Assembly (NCBI GenBank): GCA_030248225.1
Contig: JASANE010017555.1
Location: forward strand, 62,001-126,000
Direction: 5' to 3'
Length of the DNA stretch: 64,000 bases
Origin: Trileptium ribeirensis
Lineage: Eukaryota > Nematoda > Enoplea > Enoplida > Thoracostomopsidae
Shown here in pieces: positions 1-13,000 of this stretch. Under the pieces are notes generated by a model. The model searched no databases and was not told the origin of the DNA. It worked only from the letters and a program-made list of their open reading frames with translations. Position 1 is the stretch's first letter. Each line of letters starts with the position of its first letter. The position numbers and the translations under genes are program-made.

Positions 1-1013
1 TAAAAGTATTGTTATTGATTTTTTTGCCCGCAGTTGGTAACGCGGTTGGGTATATGACACTACATTTACATCTCGTATCCATTCAATATTTTCTTTCGCT
101 GTTGCAAAAAGAACATAGAAGACTAAAGTCCTCACATACTACATTCTATTTTCACCTAACAGTATCAAGTAACAACTAACAATATGTCTAATGAATGTGG
201 TTCTTCTATAGGAGGGAAGGGATGGGGCAAAAATTGGTCTGATCTTGTCGACCTTCTTACAAAAATGCTGTAGTGAAACGTTAATAACGCAGCTAAAAAT
301 AAATTGAAAGGTGATAAAACTAAATTATTCAGCTTTAAACATAAATATTTGGGATAGTACGCAGGACGTAATCCCAGGCGCTACATGTATTTCGCAGAAG
401 TAAATCGTAAAGTATTTTCTTTCCATGAACGCGATTCTAATTCAGCTGCCACCTGCAAGTTTTCTTACACCCTGTAAATATGCTCCAAAGTTGACATATA
501 GAGTTGGCAGTGTTTTTGAATGCATTCCGAAAAGACTTGATGAAGTATGCAAAAATTTATTACGAATTTGATTAAAAGCCAACTATTAACATAAAATATA
601 ATTGACCTTTTCTAACCTAGTATCAGTAACCCAAACACCAATTTACCCAGCCAAAATTAATTTAAAACCTTTCATGCAGAAGCTGACAGCGAAATTTGGC
701 CATTTTGGGGTGAATTTGTGTATTCTGGGAGCTTAGAACAGTCATAATCATAGTTAAGATGCCAAAAAAATAACCATGATTTTCCCCGACCTAGAATCTG
801 CCACACAAACAATCTTTATGAACAAAACCATTTTATGACCAGTGAAATTGGACAAATGAAAGGTTTAATTATCACAAGACTGTCATTTTAGTGTCGGTCA
901 GGCTTCTCTGTGATCATTGGTTGGTAGAATTACAATGATGTGCATAGGACTCAGTATATAGTCACTGTAATAATGTAAAATTAATGTAGTTGCAACGCTA
1001 CAGTAAAGGATAC
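1..1013. other. Gene-free stretch, probable STT3A intron
   Basis: I see no convincing exon or recognisable repeat here. The preceding STT3A exon ends at 1,014 in phase 1, so the next exon, expected to carry the Ile-Ser-Pro-Trp and Ser-Val-Ser-Glu-His motifs, should lie to the left. Nothing in these 1,013 bases encodes it, so it is probably outside the window. Confidence 0.4.
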
Positions 1014-1089
1014 TGCCCAACGCAGTTACGACAGCAATGACAGCGGCACATGCAGTAGTAATCAGCGCGAAAACTGTCTTCAACAGGAG
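1014..1089 (-). CDS. STT3A: Probable STT3A exon: hydrophobic segment LLKTVFALI
   Basis: Acceptor TTGCCTTTTCAG is excellent and the donor is GGCA|GTATCC. The 76 nt encode [20 protein letters not shown] then VTALG plus one base. Position, hydrophobicity and the L-L-x-K-T-V start fit the STT3A segment just before the conserved Gly-Lys-Ile-Ser-Pro-Trp. The split codon would start Lys as expected. It rests on modest similarity, so it is less certain than the other exons. Confidence 0.6.
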
Positions 1090-4000
1090 CTGAAAAGGCA
1101 AAGATATTGAGTAGTCGAAATTGGCACTAGTACCATCTCTCGAACAACAATATACCAATACAAAATATACAGTTACCACTATGACCAGTAACAGTAAACA
1201 ACTCAAAATACTGGTTTTTAGAAACTGTGGTTCCGTTTCATAAATTTCAAATCCAAAGCAAATTATCCCAACATTATATTACTGTTCGTTATCATAGGTC
1301 AACAACATTGACAGGGTGGCCGCTGAGGCTTCGGTTCAATTTTCAAGGTTCTTTCAAAAAAATTCAGGGTTCTACGTTCAGCGTAAACAGAGGTAACAAA
1401 TACCAAAATACAATGTATTATACCTTATTAGCACCGTTGCAATTAAATACTTGAACCAAACTAACACAGGAAAATTACACGTAACAGCTGGACTAGTAGA
1501 TTAATGGTTCGACACACACACTTTACAAAAAATTTCAACGAAAAAACGAATTGCGTCCACTCACCAGAACCACATGGGCCTGAGCGGTTTTGACTGCGTA
1601 GGCAAGGGTCGTCAGGACCAATTCCACGCCGGCTCGTGGCTGTGCCAGTATTCAGAATTTTAATTTCTTTGGTACAAGTAGCTGCAGCGGCTTGCAAACA
1701 ATGATTTCCCAGGGACCGGTTCAACCCATTTCCAACAACTTTGCAAAAAATAGTTTCCATGGATCAGTGCAGCCCATTTACCGAATTCCGTGTACTGCGA
1801 CCACACAGCCTGATAAGTAGAGGTGAAATGAGGTTTTGCTGCCAAAAACATACAATTTGGTCGCGTTATTACATACGAAAAATCAATTGTAACAGTAATA
1901 CTTATATTTTTGATTCGGCAGTGGAAGTCGAGAACATGGTGACGATGTAATAAAAAATTAAAATTTTTCGGAATTTTGTTATGAAATTCTAGTTTTTTTC
2001 GAGGTCTTTTTGTCGTTTCGTGATTTTTCTGACATTCAGGGGTTTTCAGGGTTTTTCGGGGCTGCGGGCCCCCAGCATTGAGTCTACTAAATTGCACACA
2101 ATAAATTATAAAAATCCAGCCACGACCAAAATGACAAAATGAACAAACGGCAAAATGGTCAATATTTCTGATTATTGATCAGCTAAAACGATGTCACACT
2201 TTATCTTAAAAAACCGAAAATTAAATATCGTTAAACGTGTAACAAAAAGTTCCATACAGTGATAAGTTATAGTGGTTATCGGGGACACGCAAAGATGTAT
2301 TGCACGTTCAACGGTATTGCATGAAACTCCCCGCGCTCGGGTTCAAGAAACATCACTAGCAATAACTGTCGGCGAAATAATCAATAAGTTCATTTCGTTA
2401 TCCGAAATGGACTAAATACAGTAAAAAGCAGATGTAATTAAGGGAGCGAAAATTATTGTGCTGGTTCAGATAACGCCCTCAGATGACGTCAACCTGGGAT
2501 ATACCGCAACAGAAAACCTAGCACGCATGATCTTTTGATGACAACACTATGGTATTTCAAACGCCTTGGTAACACGTTGCATTGCTATGACAACCGCAAA
2601 TACTCTGCAGTTGCTACAAGGCTAATACAAGAATCGAAAAAACCATATCGTGTGAGGAACAACTAACCTGAAAATTGTCTGATGACATTTTGGTTTGAAC
2701 ATATTGGATAAACGCCAAAATTTGACACAAACCAAACACACCTAGAGCCTAAAGTAAATCAATGAATAACGTACAATATGCACGCTGAACATTTATTCCG
2801 AAGTGATGCCGCGATGGATTACTTGACTATAAGCCAACAATCCCAAAATATCCTTTCTAAAAAACTGCGTAACATAACGCATTTCAATATTACAATACGA
2901 TGGTACTGCACAACATTCAGAAAAATATCTTAAATAAGAAGATAAACTTTGAATAATATTTAGCAATTTATTTAGCGCGTGTAGCAAAGTTGTGTTGCCT
3001 GATTTCAACCTTTCAAGGTTTCAAACTGAGCTACCGGCCACGTCAAAAGTCCCAGAAATACATCGGCAATGCAGTAAGTTCAACGTTTCCGCACTTTTAA
3101 GCATACAAAACACTATAATTCAGTGCATAGAAAACATTTAAAATTTTTATACACAACAGTAAAAGGTGAATCATAATATGAAGCGTCATATTTTCATGCA
3201 CGTCCATAGTGTTGCCGACTTGGGTGAATACAACACACTAAATTAAGTTTTGTAGTATTTAGCAAACTCAAAAACGAATTATAACCCATTATAATTATAA
3301 CGAATTATAAGGGTTCTGCGCAGTATTCTTGAAGCGACGTCTCAAAGAAGAGTAATAACGAAAAATGTCGCTGCAAGCAAAATAACCAAAATCACAGTTT
3401 CGATTCCAACCAGTTTTGTGAGAAATTTGGCTCTAAATTATTTGAGTAGCGCAAGCATAAATTTATGTGTTCAACTAAATTCTATTATATACTCCTTGAT
3501 TAAAAAAATCGCGACAATGAATCATTACTGAGATGAGATAGGGACACACACAAATATATAGCCCAGTTGACCGATTTTTGCTGAATCAAAATTGAACGAT
3601 TCAGAATATATAGTAAACATAAGAAACCAAAAGTGAAACGTGCATCTACTTTCTGAAACTAAGTAATTAAAATACAATAGTTTTGAGACTTAAAATGTGC
3701 AGCACTCGAAAGAAATAACCATTGGTCGCTCGCTGCTCAAAACGTTTAATAACACTATAGTTTTATCGAAAAGTGACAGTCATTTCTGGCGAGTATTGTA
3801 TTAATCAGCTCGTCATCAGTTATTTGTTTTCGAATAAGAATAGTGACTTGATTTTTCCAATATAGCCCTACCTTTGTGTTATATCTTAAAAACAAAAAGC
3901 TATGGCAAAACACCTTTTGTGGACGTTAAAAATATCGGCCAGGGGAAATTTTGAAATTTTTACAGAAACACAACATCAAAAATCTTATGAGTTATATCAT

Positions 4001-7000
4001 ACCAATACTATTGCAGATAATTATACATAGAACATGTATTCCTGTCAAACGATGGCATCAAAATTACAAATTTGTTGCCATAATTTTCCAAATTTTGTAA
4101 TGTGGCCAGCCTAAATTACCATGGATAGAGCATACATTTGAAACTAGTCGGTAGTGGAACTACATTCGTGAGCGGAGCTTGGGCTGTGGCATTACGGATG
4201 TACTCAATTTTATGTTCTTCAAATAACTACATTGCATACGGCTTTATCATTGGTAAAATATTATATTTGAATTCTTCGACCCAAATAACACAATAATGGT
4301 TTGATCGAAACGATTCTATTTCAATAAATAACACAAATATTGCAAAATTCTCTATTTTAGCTGCATAAGCTTAACTAATTAGCTGATTACTAATTAACCA
4401 CTCAAAATTTTTTAATCCCAAATATCAGGTGCACACTCTGACATGATAGGTTTTCAAACAAAAAGTTTTTTTAAAAACGGTTCAGTGGTTCTTGAGATCC
4501 GTCGGACCGAACGAACGGACGGACATCGACCTTTTTAATCCCAGACAGAAAATAAAAACGCTTCGCTTCGCTCCGCTCAATAAAGTGTTAATATAAGAGG
4601 AATAACCGCATTGGAAAGAAAAACTCCAGAAATATCAAACAAATGGGTTCACGCGGTTTTTCCGAATTTGAGTCAACTGATAAAAAGCTTTCAGTATTGA
4701 CTGTTTATTATATCTCGACGCACCCAAGAAACAAGATACATCCAAGAGAACGACATGACCTATCTGACCACAAACTGGGATCTGAAGAAAAAAAGAGACC
4801 ACCAATATTACAAGTTCGAAAAATTCCCTAAACGTCAATTAGAAAAAGGATGCCGTGTAAAACTGCAGCCTTCTTCAATTTTTATAAGTTTGTTATGCAA
4901 ACTTAAAAAACCTTTTTCAGTCATAACAATGCTCTTCGCTATTTCACCGCTATCACTAAAATATCGAAAACACCAGAACACTGAGCCCCTTAAGTTTATT
5001 GTTCGAAATATTCGCTCAAGCCATTTCGCATTTCACTCATTAAACGAGTAATTCTACCGAGATTGCAGAGTGTAGTGAAGCATAGGTACACCTAAGCCGT
5101 TTACTTGCACAGCCAATAAGCTCTCTATAGGATACGTCGATAGGATATCACACAATACCGCACAAGTTAGAACAAAACTAACACCGGCAATAAGTTTCTG
5201 AAGCCCAAAAATCCCCAAGTGAAACTTTTCAGCTGCCAGGATGTCACAATAAAATTAGGCATCTTGGATCAGGAAACCATGGGGCGCCCCACCCCCGTAC
5301 CTATGAAACCATGGGTCACAGAGCAAAACCAACACAGCAATGAGTTTGCCATGCCCGACCACCCAAGTGAAACTTTTCAGACGCCCATGACGTCAGAACA
5401 AATTTTCGAATTTTGGGTCCATGAACCGCGAGGGTGCCAAACCTCAAAACCTATAACTCCAGAACCGGAGCCTAAATCGAAAAAAGAGGCATCGGTATTT
5501 CTCATCTTACTAAGAAATAAAACCAAACAGATAAAAAATTCTAATATTAAGATAAAAATAACGTTGCTTCCGTGAAGGTTACTAAAATTGGGTAAAAAAA
5601 CTCTTATTGTTACCTTTGTCCCCGAACCATGGGGGCGCCATATCTCCGTACCCATGGAACCATGGGTCGCAAAGCAAAACCAGCACCGGCAACGAGTGTC
5701 CCACGCTCGAAGCCTCCCAAAAAATTTTTTAGCTGCCCAGAACGGCCGAATAAATTTTCTCGAAATTTTGGTCGAGGAACCATGAGGGTGCCATACCTCA
5801 AACCCATAACTCCAGAACCGGAACTTAATCGAAAAACAAAAAATAATGATGATCGGCATTTATCATTTTACTATGAAATACAACCAAAAGATAAAAAATT
5901 CTAAAGTTAAGGCAAAAATATCCTTTTGCTTCCGTGAAAGGTTTCTAAAATGGGGTAAAAACTCACATTTTGACCCCTGACGCCAAATCGAAAACGCTCG
6001 GGGATGTACGCGGTACATCGACTACGCCGGTTCGAATGAGCCCAAAATCATGAAAAGCGGTTAGATCGTTCCCGAGTTGAGGCTGATCACACACAGAGAC
6101 GGAATTTAAAAGATTTCACCCCTGCACCACACAATCCCCACTACGTTACACCACGCTCTGCAAGCAGAACATAGACTCCGATGGAAAGATTTTTGCAGTA
6201 TTCTCTTTCTCACACAAAATTTCTTTTATTATAAATAGTTCGGAGATACTCTTGATTTTGCAGTCGTACTTAGCCAAAGTACCGCTCACTTAATAAGGAA
6301 TGAAACAAACACTTGTTTTTGTTATTTTAGTGACTGAATGAAAACTCAGGTTTGCTGTAAATGGTTCAACATTTTGCTTGTTTTCCATGTTTTAGTGAGT
6401 GACTAGCTAGCAAGGAACATGAGAGAATATTGCAAAAATCATTCCATCGGGGTTCGATATTTTAGGAAGTACAATAAGGAAGGGCTTGAGTGAATACGTT
6501 GAACAATACACCGTAACGGGTTCAGTGTTTTGCTTGGTTTCGATATTTTAGTGACTAAAATAACGAAGTGCATTGTTATGACTGAAAATCCATTTAGGTC
6601 CATTGAAACCTTTTTTGATCCAACCCTATAGCAAAATAATGACAATAGCACCAAACTATTCGCAACAATATAGAGGATAAATTTTTTACAGAACAAAACC
6701 AAAACACCTATATAGCTTTAGCGGATCACGAGATATTACAGTTTTCGTATATTTTGAGTTCCATGAGTCCATCTAAAACCCCTTTTTGACACAACCATGC
6801 AGCAAAACCAGTCATAGTGGACTACATTTTTTGAGCGGAGCGACGGCATTAGTAATATGAACGTACTCAATGTCTTGGGAATCTATCATTACCTAGACAA
6901 CAATGAGTAAATGAACGAATAGTTTTATTTACCCTAGGATATATTAAAACGACACTACGACCAATAATTAAGCTGTTATGAGCTTAATTAGGGTGTTAAT

Positions 7001-10000
7001 TAGGTAACTAGCTTAATTAATGATAAAATTGGCAAGTTGCCAAACTTCTAAAATATCAGGTGCACTTCGTCACATGATAAGCTTTCAAACAAAAAAAGTT
7101 TTTTGAAATAGGTCCAGTGGTTCTTGAGATCCATGAAAGACTAACGGACGAACGGACATCGACTTTTTTGCTCCCAGACAAAAAATAAAAACGCTTCGCT
7201 CGGTAATTACAACGGCAGGTAACTATAAACTAATTTGAGTCTGTTATTTACATCACTTGTCGAGTTACAGCAAGTAATGTGATTTTTTGGACACTTTACG
7301 GGACCCGAACAGAGCCCATTGTGACCGTTTTTAGGAGAAGATGTTGGAATCGGCTCCGCACTTAACTAAAGACCACAAATAGAGATTTCCAATGAGCTAT
7401 GAGCGAGTCAAACCGACCAGAAGAAGTTGAGTGTCACCACCTTAAAAAACCCCAAAACGTACACAGTTGAAATTTGCCACTCTAGCCAGTGAGAATTCTG
7501 CGCTTCGCTCGTTTTACGCACTCTCCGGAATTCAACTACTATGTCTAGCATTAACTTTAGTAAGTGGGCGCATATGCTGAGTACTACAATTTCTTGAATT
7601 AAACCAGTTTAGATAATCACGCTGTTTTCAGCCTTTACACTTAATTCTGGAGGGCTGGTGGTCAAGCCACATTAACCCAAAGTATTGGATTAGCAGGTTG
7701 GATGCTCAAGGTTTGTCCTTTATAGAGATAGCGCGAAACCCCAAATTTAAGAAACTGGACAACCTAAAAAGCCAGGCCGAGAACAACCATAAAATTTAAA
7801 ATGTATCAGCAATAAAGTGTAGTGAAAATTTATATTCTTCTTAATACTTATAGAAAAAATACATAACAGAAATTTTGTACAAAAGTATGACACTCTGGTA
7901 TATTGCTTACTATGTTTTATTGAGCGGAGCGAGGCGAAGCGTTTTCATTTTTTGTTTGGGACCAAAAAAGTCGATGTCTGTTCGTCGCGATGAATCTCCA
8001 GAACCATTGAACCGATTTCAAAAAACTTTTTTTGTTTTATAGCTTAACATCTGTGAATGTGCACCTGACATATGGGGTTTCAAAATTTTGCATAATGAAT
8101 TAGCTATATGCTAATTAGTTGCCTGTAATCAGCTAATTAAGGCACTTTTGGTTATATCTCGCTAAATACTTGGAATAGAATCGTTTTGTTTTGACCAATG
8201 TAGGGTTTTCGGAGTGAAAAAATGCTTTCGGATAATGCTGTAGTATTATCGGTTATTGGCAACTATTGAAATGTCGGTGCCGCCACCCCCCAAAAAACGT
8301 AGGAGTTCGAGCAGCTGATACCCCGCAGAGAGCCGTGGATGAATTCCGTTTGTTCTTGACAGTGATAGGAAGAAAATATAATCGTATAAGATAAAGTACA
8401 TGTGTATGGCCGAGTGGCATACCCTTCTAGAAAATATTATATAATGAATTCTTGTTTTAGTAATCGCTACGTGAGCCATTATGAATATCCGACTGCAAAA
8501 TTTCGAGAACTTTAACATACCACCATATGTTCACTGGACTGAACCGGTTGAAATCCCACAAAAGGAATCTGCATGGAAAGGATTGTACCGATACTGTACA
8601 CCTAAAAATAAACCCATATATAACAGTATCATTATACAATATATGGATTTACAATAATTATTACTCATTATCATACATTGAAAATTCGCAAAAACGACAA
8701 CAAACATAAAAAAGATTTCCCAAATTTCATAATCTACAGTTGCGTAATTTAGTTCCGAATGAAAAAGTGTATTTTCCACTGTTCAGATTCACTACTATTA
8801 TCAACTTCGCTACAATAGAGTTTAATCATGGAGCGACGAATGCATTCCTGTAGTAATGCAAGATATGCGCACAAAAGTTATTTAGCGTATATTATGTAGC
8901 TTACTGTAGCAATGGTTATAAAATCAAATAAATCATGTCAAATCTTGGAAGTTTATAAAAATTATATATCACACTATGTTCAGGCCTTAGTAGCTAATAT
9001 TATAATTGGTTTCTCTTAGAGATACCTGTTAGAACAGCCAGTGTATTCTAAAAACAACTTTGAAACAAATTTTGCAACCATCTTTGCAAAATAAAAATTC
9101 ATTAAAAATAAATATCAGCCAATAATATTCTCAAGGGCGTAGCCAGGGGCGATTGCCGGGGTCGCGACCCCCCCCCCCTTTGGTTCAACCAACTTCAAAA
9201 TTTTTTGAGTGATTCCGGTTGAAATCAAGTCGACAATTGTCCTAACACTAGCCTCTCTCTCACACTAGAAAACAATTACTTTCAACCGTATTTTTGACCA
9301 AACTTCACATTTTTGTATTAAAATTCGCTATTTTGGCAACAGTTGCATTTTTTACTTGTTTATACCGTACTTCAAATACCAATTCTGGAAACCGCTTTCA
9401 CATTTCTGAGCGTGATCCCACCCCCGGACCCCCTTTTAGGTACCCACTGTGGCCCCCGACCCCCCCTTTCAAAATTCCCGGCTACGCCCTTGAATATAGT
9501 TTGTGAAACGTTCCGGCTAATCAAGATATCGTAAGCTTAATCAAGGGCTCACAACACTACAATTATTTTAGCGTGAAATATGTCAAACTAACCGCAGAGT
9601 ATGCAACATAGATTCTGTGGGAGAATCGACCAGTCAACATAACGGCCAGCACGTGTAGAGGTATGAGATTAATTAAAAATACGTAACCACCCCATGAAGA
9701 AACCTAAAGAAATAAACGTAATTACAAAGTTACAAATACAAAAATTTACACACCCTCCAACTGCAAAAGATTGACCCAAATTTCATGTATACCTTTGTCA
9801 GTTTGGCTCTCCATTAAGGGGCATGAACCAGGGGCCTCTCTGGTTCCGAACCGGGGGGCGCGCCCGATTTTGCCAAGAGAAAAATGGTTAAAAATCGTGC
9901 CACAAACACTGCCAAAACGCTTTTCATAGGAAGAAAAAGCTATTTTGAAGCAAATTTTCACAAAATTTGCTATATTTTTGGCTTCAGAACGGAATTTTAA

Positions 10001-13000
10001 AACAAATTTTGGTTTTTTCAAAAAATTTTCCAAGAGGCGGTGAACCGGTTGGAGCCCAAAATTTTGCCAGGGGCACCTGTTCTGAACCAGGGGGAACCGA
10101 AAAATGCCAGGGGCCCCACACCTTCTTAATTTGTAGAGCCAAGATCAGGCACAGTATACGTTCGGGCAACGATCGGTGGTCGGGTGGAGGACGTCAGGGT
10201 AGACCACGAGCCCAGAACCTCCCTGATCATTTTTTGCCAATATAACCCCAATTTCTGCTAATTTTGGTTAAAATTTTCTGCGACGAATGGGGGGGGGGAA
10301 GCTTGAAGGAAGGTTCAACATTTAGACGGGTAACCTCCTACCCCTCCCCTATCGCCGCCTATGAAGTACATGCACTTATGTGATAAAAGCGTAAAAGAAA
10401 AAAGTATCAAACATGATAGCCTAGCAGATCCCAAAAGCTCGACAAAGTCAAATGATTCCAGTAATGCAAACAAATATAACCATATTATATAAAACCATTT
10501 GAAAAATCCTCGATTTTTTCAAAAAAATTACCCGGTTTTAAATTTTTTTTTGCACAAAAAGCTTTGAACTCTCCGGTTTGCTAGAGATTTAGTCAGGTCC
10601 CCGGATTTCTCTGGTGCTGGTCACCCTGTATGTTAAATGTCCACTACAAATGCACGTTGCAACATTCTGAAGACATTAGGAGATCTAAATTATTAACTCT
10701 ACAAAATTTAGGTTCAAAAACTTTCGTGCCTGGCCCACCACGTCAAAACTTCTGTATTATCGAGAAAAACATATAAACACGAATAGGATCTACATGTTAT
10801 CTCAAGTGCCTAAAATGCCAACTAATCACGCAAAGGCACCACTAACGTGGATATCTTGGCAAACTGTTTAACAAGTAACGACATTTGACACCAGAATTAT
10901 CAAATAACAACTTTCTGTAATACACACAATTGGCTACAGCGTAACTGCTTTCTAACTTAAACAAATTTCCTTGACACGCGTTCGCATTCACTGTGCATGC
11001 GTCATTCCATAGCACACATCTCTCACCAACGCTTTCCAACATATTTTATCAGTCGCAATTTCATGACAAACATCCAGCCACCTCGTCCATTTTCGACCGA
11101 TGAGTTGTGGCGATCGAATGTATCGTTCTAAAGCTTTGAGCATGGCCCTAGATCATGTTTTGAAAATGCCACCCAAAGGGCGCTTCTAGCAACGTAGAAG
11201 CGTTGCAGAAAGGGCTCGGCGAGGCATGCGCTCTACGCGCATCCGTAACACGTGCCCCAGCCAACGTAGTTATCATTTCATAATGACAATGTTCAAGGTT
11301 TTCGTTTGCATGAAGCGCCGATGAACCTCGGCATTTGAGACATAGTCGGAATAGCGAATGTTCAGACACCTGCGCATGCAGCGGTGCTCAAAAATCATTA
11401 AAGCTTGTAGGTCTTTGGCAAGCGGTTGCTACGATTCGCACCCGTATAGAACAACAGATTTAACGCGAGTTATATACGTGTGATTTACATGATAGAAATA
11501 TCTCTTCTTTTGAAAACCCGCATGAAAAAACTATTGAAGGCATATTGAGCTTTGGTAGTCCTACAACGAATGTCAGTTGTGGCAGATCCTTTACCCATGA
11601 CAAGGCTGCCACGATAGCAGAAAGAATCAACAATATTGAGATCGTCATTAAGCGAACTTGATAGAGTTGCGACTGAATTACTAGTGCCATATTAAAGGAA
11701 CCTGCAATGTGTCATACCAAAATTAACATGTTTTAACTAATTTCTATTATTGAAAGACTATTCCATATTTTACTTCGTTCAAGTTTATTGTATAAACAAA
11801 ACAACCACTATGCCGCTATTAAATATTTAGATCCATCAATATTTATAGACAGAATTATGGTAACCACTTCAATAGCAAAAAACAGAAAATTATACCCCAA
11901 GAGTTTTGCGTACGCTATGGACACTACGCCTACCGCAGGTGACGAACTTACCTGACTGCAACCTATGCAATTTTTTTATAAATACCGTTATAAGAAGACC
12001 CGGTTGGCAAATTTAAACACAGTGTTTTGGTGCACCACACTACGATAGCTGTTGAGTCCCTACCAACAAAATATAATGTATATTAAAATTATGTCACTGC
12101 ACTCCATATGCGGACGCATTATTCTACAACTTCAACATGCAAAATCAAAAATGACACAACATAAATTCCACCAAAGTTTTGAACCTCGGCGATTGCTAAC
12201 CGGTGAAACTTCAAAAGCTTGCGAAATGTAGATTTCTACATTTTCAAAATGGCCGCTGAAAAATACTGCTTCCACTTCGTTTAAAGGAACGCCGCCGTTC
12301 AGTATAACTTTACACATAACAATTTTATTTTAATATCAAGGCCAACATAAATCAAAATAAAACAAAGGGAACATAATTTCTATGTAGAGCAAATTACTTA
12401 TTAAGAATGCGTCAAGGATCCTCTTTTGGAATGACTATTTGTAAGTTCTCAAATGCATAGTTAAAACTCAAGAAGGCAACCGAAGTTTTACTACAGCTAT
12501 ACTATAGCTCGTGCCAATTCCTTCTCAATATTATGCCGGTTAATTCCAAATCAACCATTGTATTTAATTCTGATATATCTAGCACAATTAAAATAAAGCA
12601 TACCTAATACTAAAATAATGAGATGCAATGCAACAAATAAACGGATTTAAAATTCAGACACCATAATTTATGTTCCAGCCTAAATTTATTATAAAATTCA
12701 CAATACTGTTTTCCATGTTTGAAAAAAGCATGTATTCGCATAACTTATCTGCTTGATATATCAAATTCAAATGAAGAATGTTCATAGGCATGTTAAGCGG
12801 CAACCAGCGAAACATACCATATAAAAATAAGCAACGGCACACAAACATGACCAGAATAGGCTTCCAGTTTTAACCGCTTTGATCCACATGTAGTACGTGA
12901 ACAACATGCAGAAGATTGCGATACCTTCATTATCGTATGAGCCAGCGACGGACCGCGAAATGTAACCGGGAACGATGGCAATCATAGCAGCAGCAACTAG

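Noticed and set aside
1540..1700. Minus-strand exon with donor GTTCTG|GTGAGTGG
   Set aside because: The three frames give unrelated low-similarity peptides and the GC-rich context looks like repeat; not STT3A.
2793..2851. Possible missing STT3A exon ([11 protein letters not shown])
   Set aside because: Good acceptor but the match to the [13 protein letters not shown] segment is too weak and the frame stops without a donor.
4635..4838. Minus-strand open frame with a TTTTTTTCTTCAG acceptor
   Set aside because: No in-frame donor and no resemblance to STT3A; probably chance in intron.
5377..5859. 160-codon minus-strand open frame in family A
   Set aside because: It spans two tandem monomers and is not kept in the copies at 15.5 or 55.5 kb; a shadow of repeat structure.
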